Shown: positions 10,815 through 23,137, counted from the stretch's first letter. The stretch is 64,000 bases of DNA from Bryoerythrophyllum caledonicum (GCA_963971425.1 OZ020519.1:19675397-19739396); one strand, 5' to 3'. Program-made: numbers and translations. Notes: a model not told the origin generated them from the sequence alone.

Positions 10815-11990
10815 AGGTGAAGAGCAAAACAGTTCTCATCACTGTGGCTAGTCTTGCCACAATGAGAGCATGTCATAGCCTTCTTCTCCTTGCCCTGAGC
10901 CTTTTCTGTAGTCTTGGCCGCCTTGATCTTGGGCTTGGCATTCGCGGTGCCTGCCCCCTTCTTCTTGGAGCAATTGGGGTCCTCTTTGGTGGGACCTGCC
11001 TCCGTACAAGCCCATTAATGTACAACCTCTTTAGGTTGTGCTTCCGCTAAGCTACCGGTTGCGGTGGCAAGCTTCTTGGGCTTAGAAGCATCCATAAGCA
11101 CTGCGACCAAATCCGTGGCCTCGCTCACGCCCATCGCTCTATCAAGCGCTTTCACCTCGGCAAACGCTTCCGCCGTAGTGGCGTTCCCGTGATACCAGAA
11201 AAGAAAATGTGTACTAATATGCTCCACCATCTGCTTATCGAGCTTGGAGATAAAGATCTTCACCACCTCGCGCTCCGTGAATTCATCCCCAGCCTCCGCT
11301 AACAACCGTGCCAACCGAGTATACATGGTGCGAGAAATATTGTCCTTCTCTCGACGAAAATCCTGGATGCGTTGCATCTGATCACGCTTGAATCCCCCAT
11401 ACTCCCCCTCCAAAGGCGCCACAAATTGCACCAAAGAATCGAAGGTTGGCGGATCATCAACTCCCATCAATTATGTCGCATGTGATGCCACGGCCAAACG
11501 TGACATGGCCCCCATGCGAGACCGTTCGGCCACAACGACAATGCCCTGGCCCCTGGAATCCTCACTGAGGAAACTCTCTTCCAGCTTGGACTCCTCGGTG
11601 GAAGTCAAGAATTGGGCAACTGCAGTCTCCTTGAGCGCGGTTACCAACTCCACAAGCTGACGCCAAAACTCCTCAACAGGGCACATCTGTGCATTGTGTT
11701 TTCTATTCCACCTTCCGTATGACATGAGGGCCCCCAACTCCAAATGTTGGGGCAGGAGCTCGAACGCATATCAGTCGCTAAAACGACGGCGTCCGCTGGC
11801 GCTTCTCTTTCCTCCATGTTTGGAATCGAAGTCGCCAATCGGGCAGTGACATGCCCCTAGTCCATCCTGAGAATTTGTCTTGTACAACATGACGGAGATC
11901 GGCTTCCATGTCGCCAAACGTGCCCACGCCCCAGATCCGAAGCCCACGGTCGGTATCCAACGCCAAAACAAGCTCAAAAGCCTGGTCGGT
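10815..11990 (-). pseudogene. gag with retrotransposon-gag domain and CCHC zinc knuckle
   Basis: The best frame lies at 11,015-11,470. It shows the typical gag alternation: a conserved FxxL...F start, a GGFKRDQ loop, YTRLARLLAEAG, and a final helix ending before MDASKPKK. The N-terminal part (11,470-11,970) continues in other frames. Downstream, 10,829-10,870 encodes CSHCGKTSHSDENC, a perfect C-x2-C-x4-H-x4-C knuckle for nucleic-acid binding. In an intact element this polyprotein packages the RNA. Several frame changes separate the parts, so it is not expressible as it stands. Confidence 0.75.
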
Positions 11991-12050
11991 CTCTGACCGT
12001 GGCCGAAAGTCTGTGGTGGAAGCACTCTCCGAGTGGTTTGGTGAGGGAGA

Positions 12051-13883
12051 GCGGTAATACCGACTCTATGTACTCACTATAAACAATAACTACCTCAGAA
12101 TCTATCTACGTGTATTATCTAAAGGGTAAGGGTACAAACGGGCAACCTGCACCTGCAAGACCACCAAACTTTGTGGTTCACCAGCCATCACTTCCGACTA
12201 GCACGAATCCAACCACAACCCTCCACACAGAATGGTCTTGCCGGCAATAAACCCGACTTCACCCCTACAATACGCTATCACGATCTAGTACAATAAGAAA
12301 TATGGCCACCGAAAAACACCGGCAACAAGCCCGCAACACTGGGAAGATACCGCACAAGAATCCAGAAATCAAAATCGGATCCTCTCCCCAAACATCATTA
12401 AAGCAGAAAAGACAAGGGGTCAAAGCCAGTGGCACACGCGTGCAGTGGATGGTTAGAGTCGCAAACCTGCAATATAAAAGCAAATACTAGAAGTGTTTTT
12501 GCATAGTCTAGCACTAAGGAAATATTGGAACTTGTCCGCAGTGTTCAAAAACACAAACCCCACAATGAAATGCAATTCAATGGATGAGAAACGCGACAAA
12601 CGCCAGTCCTCAACTAAAATTGGATTAAATGGCGGAATTCCAAAATATAGGTGCAAATGTCAGTCACACCCGAGTAACAATGCTCTTGTAATCTACTCCC
12701 AAAGTCTTGCACTAAATTTTTTCTTTAGATCACAAAAAAATGTCAAAATATTTTGTTTTTGTAAACTAACAAGTTTTTGCAACAGTAATCTTAGATTATC
12801 CTCGCAAACTCAAATCTGCAATTGGAATTCAAAAATAAGTTAAATTGCAAAAGTTAAAAAAATATATGCTTCCATTACATGGACTCTTTAAAATTTCAAC
12901 TCAAAACTCACGCATTTAGGTGCTTCAGCATGGATTTAGGTCCCTAATAAATTTAGGTCCCTAACGGATTTTGGTCCCAACGCAGTGTGTACAGAGCTAT
13001 AACAAACCGGTTCAAAAAATAGCTCGAAAGCACAGTGTGAACGGGAAAAATTGAAACCGATTTGGCCGCCGCAGCACAATCTAAGGAAGGAACTTGAAAA
13101 ACTTTGAAGCCTCCTAACTTCCTCAAATATTGTCCATTTTGAGCACCATTTGTTGCGCAAAGACCGTCGCAACGCGCTCTACAAAACCATGTTGAATACC
13201 CATAGATTTTCTTTGATCACCCAAGCTCAACTTTAAGAGCTATAGAAAAAAGTGTGAGAGGTCTTTGTCAAGTAAACAAGTATGAAATCACTCACGTAGT
13301 CAAGCGTCTCGCACTCCACAAAGGGAGAATCAATGAGTGCAAGTAGTATAAGAGAATGCGGAGCCTTTACTAATGACAAACAATCACTTACAAACAAAGA
13401 TAATCACTAACACTTTCTAACTCACTCATAAAGCTTCACTTGACAAAGATGTCAAGTCAAGGACGTGTGCGGCGCTACACGCACTCGCATACAACCCTAA
13501 GTGGATGAAAATCATCCACGAATGAATGCGGTGCGCAGCCGTTCGTCTCTAAATAGACGTAGATTAGTAACAAACTAATCTACGCTAAAAGTACGATATG
13601 GAGAGGCCCTCGACGCCACGTCCAGTGATAGCCTGCATGTAGGTGAGCAAGGGCTATGGGATGATTGAGCTGTGGGGACGTTGCGGGTCTTATTTGGCCA
13701 ATAAGGCCTTTGGCTTTCGATATCGGAATGTAACACTACGAATCAAGTGGGTCTTGCTACCGTAGGTGAACCTCTAGTTCGGCACCTCCATGCCGAATAA
13801 CTAATTAAAGTGAGTAAAGGCCATTTGGCATCCATACAAAAATATATTAATTTTTGGCAAGAAATCACATATTACTGTATTTA
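12051..13883. other. 5' flank of the gypsy element and unassigned DNA
   Basis: The part next to 12,050 should contain the leader and 5' LTR of the minus-strand retrotransposon, but I found no matching terminal repeat. The rest is AT-rich and has no supported gene. A dispersed repeat lies at 13,365-13,590. Confidence 0.35.
13365..13590. repeat. dispersed repeat, copy 1
   Basis: Order of blocks is shared with 21,325-21,548: ACTAATGACAAA, CTCAT-CAAAGCTT-ACTTGACAA, AAGTCAAGGA, CCTAxGTGGATGA, ATCCA, and AACTAATCTAC at the end. The two copies are strongly diverged. Element class unknown; an old LTR fragment is possible. Confidence 0.55.
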
Positions 13884-13960
13884 TCACATATGATGATCGT
13901 GGGGTTTGAACCCAAGACCTTGAGGTTCTAAATTGAAGCTTCCTTGAATGCACAACCTTG
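13884..13960 (-). repeat. tRNA-like B-box remnant (possible SINE head)
   Basis: The minus strand reads CTTGGGTTCAAACCCCACG, a good RNA polymerase III B-box with T-arm-like pairing, preceded by CCTCAAGGT. I cannot form a proper D-arm or acceptor stem upstream, so a functional tRNA is unlikely. Confidence 0.3.
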
Positions 13961-14241
13961 AAGGGAGGCTTTTCCAAGCCCTACTCCTCTTTGATGTCTT
14001 CCAATGTGGCAAAATCTGCAAATATAGAGTTTCTCTAGTTTCGGCAATTTCATTAAATATTTTCCCACTTAATTCAGCAAGCATATTTCTAATTAATAAA
14101 CGCCGAACTAGAGATTCACCTATGGTAGTTTGCCAGGTGTGGCTGTGGATTCTAATTGCTTTCAAAGTGAGGCTTCAACATGAGCACGATTTGGTTTTTC
14201 TCCACCACGAAGTCCTTTTTTGTTACAAACTCCTTCAACTA

Positions 14242-15666
14242 AGGTAGTTATGCCTAAAACCGCCAAGTTAAGCAATGTATATGTATGGAAAGCCCAAACA
14301 ATATTACATTTATTTTTCAGTAGTAGCCAATAGACTTACAAGTTCAACCCAAGTGATTTTATATTTTTTTTATTAAATGTGAATTAGTAATGATTTTTCA
14401 AAGATACATGTGAAGAATGTTGGGTCACCGTCAGTAGGTGGGGGCCATGACCCTCCCACAAATGGCCTAAAACCGCATGCATAACAACTTAAAACCGGCA
14501 ATGAGTCAACCTTAACCCCTAAAGGACTAAGAGTTATTTCGCTCTAAAACCAGTCCAAAACTGCCACTGTCAAAAAGAGACATGAAAATCACATTTTAAA
14601 GTGAATTTCGGATTTTCAACCGTAAGATCTTAAAATAGACTTCCATATAAACATGCCATCAAATTTTGGTTGCAATCCACCGCACAGATTGATAGATTTT
14701 AGTGTTTAAAGTCAAAACAATGGTTCATTTTCATCCCTGCGTTGAGTAGATCAGCTGACTTTAACTTCATTTTGTATCAAATTTTTGCATTGAACAAGGT
14801 TGAAATCTTTTACCATTGTCTTAAGCATGATGTTACTTCCCAACACACCAATTTTTAGAGCTAAAAAAGTGGTGTAGCATATTCAAAACAAGTGTGCAAG
14901 GAGTGGAGGTTCAAAAATTGCCATTTCACGTTTTATTTTTTTGTGAACTACATATGTATTCAAATGATAATCCAAACGGTCAATAAGAAGGTTTTCACCA
15001 CATATTGTTGTTGAAAAAATAAAAAGTGAAAAATATGAAGATCTCTAGGTTTTATGTAGAAAAGATGAAATTTTTTTCCCGGTTGCCCAACAATGTGTGA
15101 AAATGTTTGACTTGGAATAAAATGCCTTTTTACACTAAAGACAAGAATTTTTTTGGAAAATTTCTAAAGAAGGAAATATTCTTTATATGTGTGAAAAATC
15201 TCAATGTCAATAGAAACTTTTGTCAAAATTTTTGGAGGTGCCCGGAGTCCCCACTTTTGGCTTAAGTGGTACTAACTTTCAAACCACAAATCCAAAAATA
15301 AATAAATAAATATCTCCACGAAGCTCTTATCAGATCCTATCTTGAAAAAAAATTCCAATTAAAAAGTATTTTTTTCGAATCGTGGGTACCTGCCCAAATT
15401 CACCAGAGGACCGTTTTGGTCCTCTTAGTCCTTTAGGGGTTAAACTAATTCTAGAAATATTCCATTTTCTCCACTCTTGCATGTACAATAAGTCTAGAAG
15501 ATCCCACTTTCCTTAAACCACCAACTGTGCATCCAATTCATGCCACCCTAGCCTTTTCTCCCGCCATTAAAAATAGAGAGTTGGTTACACGTGCAAATAG
15601 TGGCGGTTTTTGGTGAAAAAGCAGTTGGCGGCCTTGGGACATTGGCGGTTTTAGGCATAACTACCT
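14242..15666. mobile_element. TIR element with a nested TTAA element
   Basis: A perfect 25-bp inverted repeat beginning AGGTAGTTATGCCTAAAACC bounds this segment (14,242-14,266 and 15,642-15,666). Removing the nested element at 14,512-15,443 leaves about 490 bp with no open frame, a MITE-like size. Flanking duplication is not clear. Confidence 0.7.
14512..15443. mobile_element. TTAA-flanked element, family 1, copy B
   Basis: Both ends carry TTAACCCCTAAAGGACTAAG in inverse orientation. This is the best-preserved family 1 copy (932 bp) and has no coding region. It is inserted inside the TIR element 14,242-15,666, which fixes the order of insertion. Confidence 0.82.
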
Positions 15667-16293
15667 AACCACAAGATTGACAACACATTCCTGAATCAGA
15701 TAATGATATGGTTGCGATCTATGATTGGTGCAACTTGTTCTATGACGTGTTTCTTTCACAATCCCTTATGGTATGTATCTTTTCAAGTTGTAGCGCTTTT
15801 CATTTATTTAGTCTCTTGTTGTGACTCATGTTGCTCTTGTAATGAAGAGATTAATATTACATGATATGAATTGGTGACGTAATCAACCATGCGGGGTTGG
15901 AAGATACTTCCAGTGACAATAACACATGAATATTCACAATTTGGTACATCAAGAATTAACATACAATCAAAATCTTTTGATCAACCTTTGGTCAGCTGCC
16001 CTTGGCCAGCTAGACCACACATAGGAGCACTTTCTGAATTCTATTGTTTGTTCACGGATTCTTTGGTGTTCTTCGTAAGTTCTTAATTTTGATGTTCTTG
16101 CAAGATCAAATTCTAGAGTAGTCTTTAGTTTCAAACTTTCTTCGTATAGTTGTATTTTCAGGTAATGAACCAAGAGCAAATGTATGTGCTACATTTGGTC
16201 GCGCATGTGACCACTTTGGTGGTTAGAGTACTTGTAGTAGGGCAACGGTTCGTAGCACCTAAGTAACTAGGTGGCAGTAATTTTTTAAAGGAT
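15667..16293. other. unassigned
   Basis: No gene or clear repeat seen; AT-rich. Confidence 0.4.
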
Positions 16294-16529
16294 GAGATGG
16301 GGCGATTTGATAGGACATCCCCCACGCTTGGACTTACCGGGTGGGGATGAGGTGGTGGGGCCAAAACCTGGCCCCTATTTTGTTTTTGAATGGGGGCCTA
16401 AATTTAGCCAGAAAAGCCTCTAACCCCCCCAAAATGGGAGGGCCAGAAAAATGAACCCATGCAATTAAGACGGGGGCCCACCTCGGGTAAGTCCGAGCGT
16501 GGGGGACGTCCTGTCCGCCCCGAGATGGG
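16294..16529. mobile_element. GC-rich foldback element
   Basis: Two arms of about 52 bp are inverse copies: 16,294-16,345 (GAGATGGGGCG...CCCCCACGCTTGGACTTACC) and 16,477-16,529 (GGTAAGTCCGAGCGTGGGGG...CGAGATGG). The spacer and surroundings are G/C-homopolymer rich, unlike the AT-rich flanks. No open frame of note. Confidence 0.6.
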
Positions 16530-16892
16530 GATGGAGCCATCTCCAAACCTACGTTTAGAAAAAAGGAAGGAGGTAGGTTGTGGGCGGAAATGGGGGGAAA
16601 GTGCTTGTCTCCTCCCTTTCCAATTATGTATGATAGGTAGGTGGCGCCCATGTGTCCCATGTGTCCCTTGTGTCCACTAAATATGGTTTATAATTTAAAA
16701 TCTACTAGTTGAGGTGGCATGTGCATATATGGAAGATGCCCCATTCTTCCAAAATTCTCCAAATAATGAATTATATACTGAAAATCCCAAATAAGGATAG
16801 ATTTTTTTTATTTTTAAAAATAAACTCTAATTTAGCCATCACCACATTAAATAAAACCGCTAATTTGGGGTCAGATCTGTGCTATAAAAATT

Positions 16893-19800
16893 GGATAGGG
16901 TATTGACAGGGGAGTTGTGATGGAGCTGTCAGTACCCTATCCCATACAATCTTCATCCACGTTCAGTTTAAAGCTTAGGATTGTAGAATATCACATATTA
17001 GGGTTCCTTGTTCACACACTACAACTTTAGGATTCTAAATTGAGGTTGTGCGATTTATAATTTGGGGTTTTCATTATAATGCTCACTACCTTCATGTTAA
17101 ATTTTAGTAAATGCAAAGTACTTCAAACTCGCTCTAAATATTTAAACCTACTTTTTAATAAAAGATAAATTAATAATCTATATATAAAGTATTCCATTTT
17201 ATTATGAATACAGATTTTTCATTCACTGGGTTTTTAAGTTTGAATAATAAAATCCATGTTCTTATAATTAATTTATTTCACTTCAATTTTTTGGACACAT
17301 TCTCATATACCAAAATTTAAATAGAACTATTTATACTCTTACACGATTTTCGTTCAATCTTTTTTTCTTTTTCCCTTTGTCCTTTTATTTTTCTTTTTTC
17401 CCTCCATTCACTTTGCTATGAAATTAAAATATAACTATTTATACTTTGACACGTATTTCGTTCAATCTTTTTTTTCTTTTACTCTTTTTCCTTTTATTTT
17501 GTTTTTTTTCCTCCATTCACTTTGTTTTAAAATTTAAAGCAAACTAATTATACTCCTACACGTATTTCGTTCAATCTTTTTTTTCATTTTTTTCTTTTTC
17601 CTTTTATTTTTCTTTTTTCCCTCCATTCACTTTGCTTATAAGTTTTAAGCGAACTATTTATACTCCTCACCGTATTTCGTTCAATCTACATTTTTCTTTT
17701 TCTTTTTCCTTTTATTTTTCTTTTTTCCCTCCATTAGCTTTGCTTATAAGTTTTAAGCAAACTATTTATACTCCTCACCGTATTTTGTTCAATCTACATT
17801 TTTCTTTTTTCTTTTCCTTTTATTTTTCTATTTTCCCTCCATTCACTTTGCTTATAAGTTTTAAGCAAACTATTTATACTCCTCACCGTATTTTGTTCAA
17901 TCTACATTTTTATTTTTATTTTCCTTTTCTTTTTCTATTTTCCCTCCATTCACTTTGCTTATAAGTTTTAAGCAAACTATTTATACTCCTCACCGTATTT
18001 TGTTCAATCTACATTTTTCTTTTTCTTTTTCCTTTTATTTTTCTTTTTTCCCTCCATTCACTTTGCTTATAAGTTTTAAGCAAACTATTTATACTCCTAC
18101 ACATATTTCGTTCAATCCACATTTTTTTTTCTTTTTCCTTTTCTTCTCCATTAACTCAACTTTACAATTCAACTAAAATTATTTATACTATTACACATAT
18201 TTCCTTCAGTCCTTTTCTTTCTCTTTTTTCCCTCCGTTCACTTTGCTTTAAAATTTAAATAGAGCTATTTATACTCTTACACGTAATTTGTTCAATATTC
18301 TTTTGCATTCATTTTGTTAAACTGTTGGAAATTGTTGTACCATCCTCGACTAATTAGGTGTATTAGAATAAAACATGATAGTTATAGGTTTTAAAAAAAT
18401 TCTAAACAAATTTTTTAAGTAGAGAAATATACTCGTTCAATTCCCTTCAATGCACTTCAGTGTTATTCATCCATGCTTTCTTGAGGAGCACTCCAAGGTA
18501 ATGTATGCTTACTCTAACTTTGCTTTGTTTATTGCTTAAGTAGCTTCATTCTCCACAAATATATCAAATTTTCTATGGGTCTATATGATAGGGTATTGTC
18601 AGGTTTTAGGGTTCGACTTTGAACAATTTTTTGAATCTTTCCTTACTAGGAGTAGTACAAACTTCATGGTTTGAACTATGTTTCATGGTCTATTGTTCTC
18701 AACGGATTCATCGTCCTAAATCTTCAATTAGTGTGGATAGGGTATTGTCTTTGCATTGTGAGAATCCATTTATGCCTGTTTTAGCCAATGGTCGTAGACT
18801 GCGACCATTATACTGAGATAGGGTACTGACAGAAGAATATGTAAAATCGCGCTCTTCCATGACGTGCATATTTTTTGTCAAGGTGTTTCAGGATTTCAAT
18901 ATGGCACAATTATGGGCCATACAAGATCCTCATCTTCAATTTGGCCTCCACACTCTAAACCAACACGATCACCCCCATGGTAATCAACCCGGAATTGCTC
19001 ATCGGAGGGTGATGTAATGTTCTATCGAATCTCCATTTCGTCATTCAGGTCCTGGACCACCATGGCTGTAGGCAAAAAACAAACGTTTGAGTCCGATTAA
19101 TTGACGGGTAGGGTATCGATCAAGAAAAATGAAGTGAAAAAAAAAGCTGTGATGCCACAAATGTGGCATCACAGCACTAGAGTAGGAATGGGACGTACCA
19201 ATGAGCGTTGAAGCAGAAAGAACGTCTGTGTTGTCCATATTCACGCTCTAAGAAAACAATCTCTCCACCTGTGTTCAAACCCCAAATCGAGAATCCATCG
19301 CTGTCAATATCCTATCTCCTTCAAACTGTATGCGAAACCCCAACAGTACAACGCTGCAAGAGAAAGCCCTGGCAAGATATGACACAATGATGAGACACAG
19401 GACTTCTCGGCATGAGGATGGTTTCATTGCGATCTGCCCCAGGACTAACATATGGAAGCCATATACGATCTGCCCCACGATCTAAATTCTGAGGTGCCAA
19501 TGAGTTGTTGCAGTTATCTCCGCATACTCATCACCCTAAACCGAAGTGATCAGAAGAGCAGCATTGCCCGAGCTTTAATCATACCATTCGGTTGGACTTA
19601 GATCTGAAATCAAGCACGATCAAGAGAATGATAACTTACCTGGAAATACTCGATGAGTTACCAATCTCGACCTCGACAATGCTTGTGGTACTCCAGATAA
19701 GGCAGGTGAAGCATCAACCACTCTTTCGGCAGATAACTGCAAAGAGTAACCCTGAGTGTGGGACGATCACCCACACCGTGCCGACTTATTCCCTGATCCG

Positions 19801-20334
19801 CAGCTTGCCAAGCTCGTTCAAGAATGAACACACAAAGAGCCGAAGAGCACCTGCAACGTCCCTATATTACACACAAAGTGAAACCCCAAAGTCAGACTTG
19901 AGGTTTGTGTGCACTTGCTCTAGAACAACAGTACTGAGCGGAAGATCACAGAAGATGACACGACCCTAAAACCTTGAATCTGTGTAGAACAACACCAGAC
20001 GAATGATCTCAAGACATACCAAACGGATGTGTGAGTGACAATTTTGCTTCAAGGTTTTCGGAGTTCTAAGTTGATGGTATAGTGACGATCGAGTTGCACT
20101 CCAAAACATTCCTAAAACATAGTCCATACACACCCTAAACCCTCACCAATGCCACAAAAACACGTTGTCCAACGCACATACCCTAAACAACTCGCACCCA
20201 ACATCCACCCAACTCCCATCAACACCAAGCACCAGCAAGAGCCACCCTCACCGAGCAGGGAGAGCGAGAGAATGAGGGAGGGAGGGTGAACGAAGAGGGA
20301 GGGTTTGGGTTCAGGCCCTGTCAATACCCTATCC
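16893..20334. mobile_element. segment bounded by a 19-bp inverted repeat
   Basis: GGATAGGGTATTGACAGGG at 16,893-16,911 is exactly inverted at 20,316-20,334. Related termini occur inside: CTGTCAGTACCCTATCC at 16,926-16,942 (making a 50-bp palindrome with the left end), and plus-oriented versions at 18,587, 18,735 and 18,815. This looks like nested or arrayed transposon ends, but no target duplication or transposase is visible, so the boundaries of any single element are unsure. Confidence 0.45.
17310..18310. repeat. minisatellite of ~108-bp units
   Basis: About ten units, the central seven spaced 107-110 bp, the last two shortened (about 94 and 87 bp). Each has a T-rich run (TTTTTCTTTTTCCTTTTATT), then CCCTCCATTCACTTTGCTT, then AACTATTTATACTC, then CGTATTT(C/T)GTTCAATC. 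Predicted proteins such as repeated LLISFKQTIYTPHRI arise only from the repeat and are not a gene. Confidence 0.88.
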
Positions 20335-20891
20335 ATAGGTTCGGTAAAACCTAGGTTCGGGATCTACGGGGCGACGTGAGAGGGATTCATCCTCGTCCAC
20401 TTCATCCCCAAGGTAGGTGCTGCGAACGCTTACGCCTTGTAGTACGTAGTTTTATCTTTGTGGTACATTTTCCAATTTGTATTGTCGTTCATTTTCTTAA
20501 CTGAGTTTGTTCATTATATGGTTAAATGTTTAGCTATTTGACGGTAGAGCTGCCATTTACATTGGGGGCAAAGAGCTCAATGATGGAATCGTCAAAAATT
20601 GTGATGTAGTCAAAGATTTTTTTGCAATGGTGAAGGTTAATTTCCTATTTTCAGTTTCATTGTAATTTTATTGTTATAGCTGCGTCTAGCTTCATGCATG
20701 AATGTTTTTAGTTGATGTTAGAGTGGAAAAGGATTGCAAAGGATCTGTTTTAGCGTCTTGCAGGGAATTTGGATGGTGTGTCAATGCCTTCTCTGTTCTG
20801 CATTTTAGCTTGACAATTCAAAATTCAAGCATGCAAAAGGTTTTGGTTTGTCTGGAGTGAGTATATTATTTTTCTCTTGTTTTTTTTTTGC
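18311..20891. other. unassigned DNA with a strong short hairpin
   Basis: No supported gene. At 19,146-19,175 a perfect hairpin has 14-base arms GCTGTGATGCCACA/TGTGGCATCACAGC with a two-base loop. At 20,531-20,636 an exon-like open stretch (LFDGRAAIYIGGKELNDG..., preceded by TTTAG and followed by GT) is seen. I do not recognise the peptide and cannot connect it to other exons. Confidence 0.3.
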
Positions 20892-21112
20892 TTAACCCCT
20901 AAAGTTCCTTGACAATTTCCCTAAAAGCTATAAGTGATACTAACTTTCAAACCACAAATCCAAAAAATAAAATAAAAATATGTCCACGAAGCTCTTATCA
21001 AAGGCAATCCAGAATACATATTTCAAAGAAAATTGATTTTTTTCGAATTTTAGGAACCTGCCCAAAAATCAAAACATCCCCCCGAAGGAGACACTGGTCT
21101 TTTAGGGGTTAA
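20892..21112. mobile_element. TTAA-flanked element, family 1, short deletion derivative
   Basis: TTAACCCCTAAAG at the left and CTTTTAGGGGTTAA at the right bound 221 bp. Internal sequence (ACTAACTTTCAAACCACAAATCC, CCACGAAGCTCTTATCA) equals the right-hand part of copy 14,512-15,443, so this is an internally deleted relative. Confidence 0.82.
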
Positions 21113-22551
21113 GTGTGTGCGTTTCTTTTAAACAAGTTGATAGTGGGTTTCTTTTTGGTTCTGTTGTGTAAATAGCCATTGTCACACACAACAACTTGAG
21201 TGCCATTACCAACATCAAATTAAAAAAAGAACAGCCATAAAAGTGCACACATAGCACACCCTCAAAAAGCAAACTACATGTCCGAGAACCAAATAGTGCA
21301 AATGAAAATGGAAACCACAATTTTTACTAATGACAAAAATTGTCATCTACAAGCTACACTCAGGAATCACTACCTCTCCAACTCATGCACAAAGCTTGAC
21401 TTGACAAGAATGATAAGCCAAGGAAGGTTGCAGTGCTTATACACTCATACCCTAGGTGGATGATCTCATCCATTGGATGAGAAAGGCAACAACCAATGAA
21501 CACCTTCCAAACCAAGTAGATTGCAATTTGAAAACTAATCTACTTAACTACTACTTCGACGCGGTGATGTGGCCAATGTCGTGTATCATGACAATTTGGT
21601 TTCTGGATGCAACTGCTTTGGCTATTTTGGGACTGTGGATTCTACAATGGTGACTTTGATTTTTTATCATATAAAATTGAGCTCTTCTTATTTGTGGTTT
21701 GATAAATTAAAAACATGTTATTTAGATTCTTAGTTTTTTTTTGTATATACGTGGTTTAGAAGTTCCTCAATTTTATGTTATTTTCTCATACATTTGTTGT
21801 TGAGAAAGAGAATGATGACAATTGAGTTATTCGTAAAGGGAACCGGTCTTTTGTCCTTGTTTTTTCATGCAAAAGAGAATCTAACTTGTATTTGAGTGTA
21901 GCCGCAGAGTAATCCTGTGAAAAAAATTCTGGGTTTGAGGGTTTTGAGGAGGTGTTATTTATGGCACAAGTGGCACAAATCTCCCAAAAAAAAACAAGAA
22001 CAATCATGAACGTCATGACACTCTGGCATGTATCCTACAATCCTAGAGCTGTGCATGATGTGAAGGGTCAGAGTTTGCTTAAAATAAAAGCTTGGCACAA
22101 ACTCGAGTTTGGGAATTCTAGGGCTCAAAAACTAGTCTATCCAGTGTTCTATTCAAGGTCTACAGTGAAACCCTGCCAGTGGACTCGGCGACCCTGGCTT
22201 TTCCATTTTACAGGTTAGAAACTGAGGATTTGGGGTACTTTGCGGATAACTAATGTGGAATGTAACGAACGCTAAACTGTGGTGAGTTTCTTAATAGATT
22301 CTTGATTATTGATTATCAAGGCTTCTGTTTATGTTTCTATATTTGTTACAATTATAGTGTTATTAGACATTTAGAGTCAACATGTTTTAATTTCTACATA
22401 TTTGGATTCCCTTTTGGAGCCTATGTTTTGTATTGCCAAATTAATGTAGGGCACTCATTGTGCTGCACTTTATCTTAGTACCAGCAGTCAGTATATGGAT
22501 GGCTCTTTCATTTCTTGTGGTAGTGTGAGCATGATTTTGATGAAGATATAA
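21113..22551. other. unassigned DNA; second copy of dispersed repeat at 21,325-21,548
   Basis: The only feature supported is the diverged copy of the 13,365-13,590 repeat. Short open frames here have no recognisable similarity. Confidence 0.4.
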
Positions 22552-23052
22552 GGGGCGCTTCACACTATGGACCATGAGGATTGACCAAGAGAAAACATTT
22601 ATTTTCATGGTCACGGCTCTTGGTCTAAAGCCGTGACCATGAAAAAACAAAAATCCTTTTTTGAGTGTCTTGGTCACTTCTCATAGTGTAAAGTGGATTT
22701 GGACCGGGACAAGTATGGGCTAATTTTTTAATGTATATATACAAATCCGGGAAAAAATAATTTAAAAATAATAATTAAAATAAATTTTAGCCAATCATTG
22801 ATTTTCAGCCCAACGGTCCCCTTGGTTTCCGTCGAGTTGACCTATTTGCCTCGACCCAATAGAAAACCCGTTGGACCAAGACACATTATCCACTCAGCAA
22901 AAATAGCATACTTAGGTAACCTCGAACTCTCTGGTCAATCTCCTTTTTTCAAGGTAGTGTAAAGCGAACACGGACCGGGACAACTTCCTCGGCCAATCAT
23001 AAATTTTAGAGGGCCATGGTCAATCTCCATGGTTCGTAGTATAAAGCGCCCC
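22552..23052. mobile_element. PIF/Harbinger-like MITE, copy 1
   Basis: Begins GGGGCGCTTCACACTATGG and ends with the inverse (ATAAAGCGCCCC), flanked by TAA on both sides (22,549-22,551 and 23,053-23,055). Three-base TAA duplications and G-rich termini fit PIF/Harbinger. Inside is a near-perfect inner hairpin with arms TTCATGGTCACGGCT/AGCCGTGACCATGAA. No coding region. Confidence 0.75.
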
Positions 23053-23137
23053 TAAGTTAGTAAGTAGGTAATTGTTGTTGGCATTCGATTTTTAAGTTAG
23101 AGATTTTCCCATAATCAATTCTAGAGTGTCATGGTAA

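Larger units (their letters stand above)
2080..12050 (-). mobile_element. degenerate Ty3/gypsy retrotransposon carrying a DNA methyltransferase and a PHD finger
   Basis: Read on the minus strand the domains run gag, CCHC knuckle, aspartic protease, C5-cytosine methyltransferase, reverse transcriptase, RNase H, integrase and a PHD-like finger. RT-RNaseH-integrase order is that of Ty3/gypsy (Metaviridae) elements. Every domain carries frameshifts or stop codons, so this is an old copy. A 2.7-kb insertion (5,771-8,428) and a 150-bp inverted segment (8,796-8,945) interrupt the methyltransferase. LTR ends and primer-binding site were not located, so the outer limits are approximate and the internal region only is delimited. 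Confidence 0.85.

Noticed and set aside
1..13400. LTRs of the gypsy element
   Set aside because: I compared the flanks by eye and found no convincing long direct repeat or primer-binding site, so none is annotated.
17632..18176. Repetitive proteins LLISFKQTIYTPHRI...
   Set aside because: Translation of the minisatellite; unit length happens to be divisible by three in places.
17310..18310. CRISPR-like regular repeats
   Set aside because: Units are ~108 bp contiguous tandem repeats without unique spacers, in a eukaryotic genome.
20531..20636. Isolated exon of a host gene
   Set aside because: Good splice-like borders but no partner exons and no recognised family; mentioned only in the regional note.
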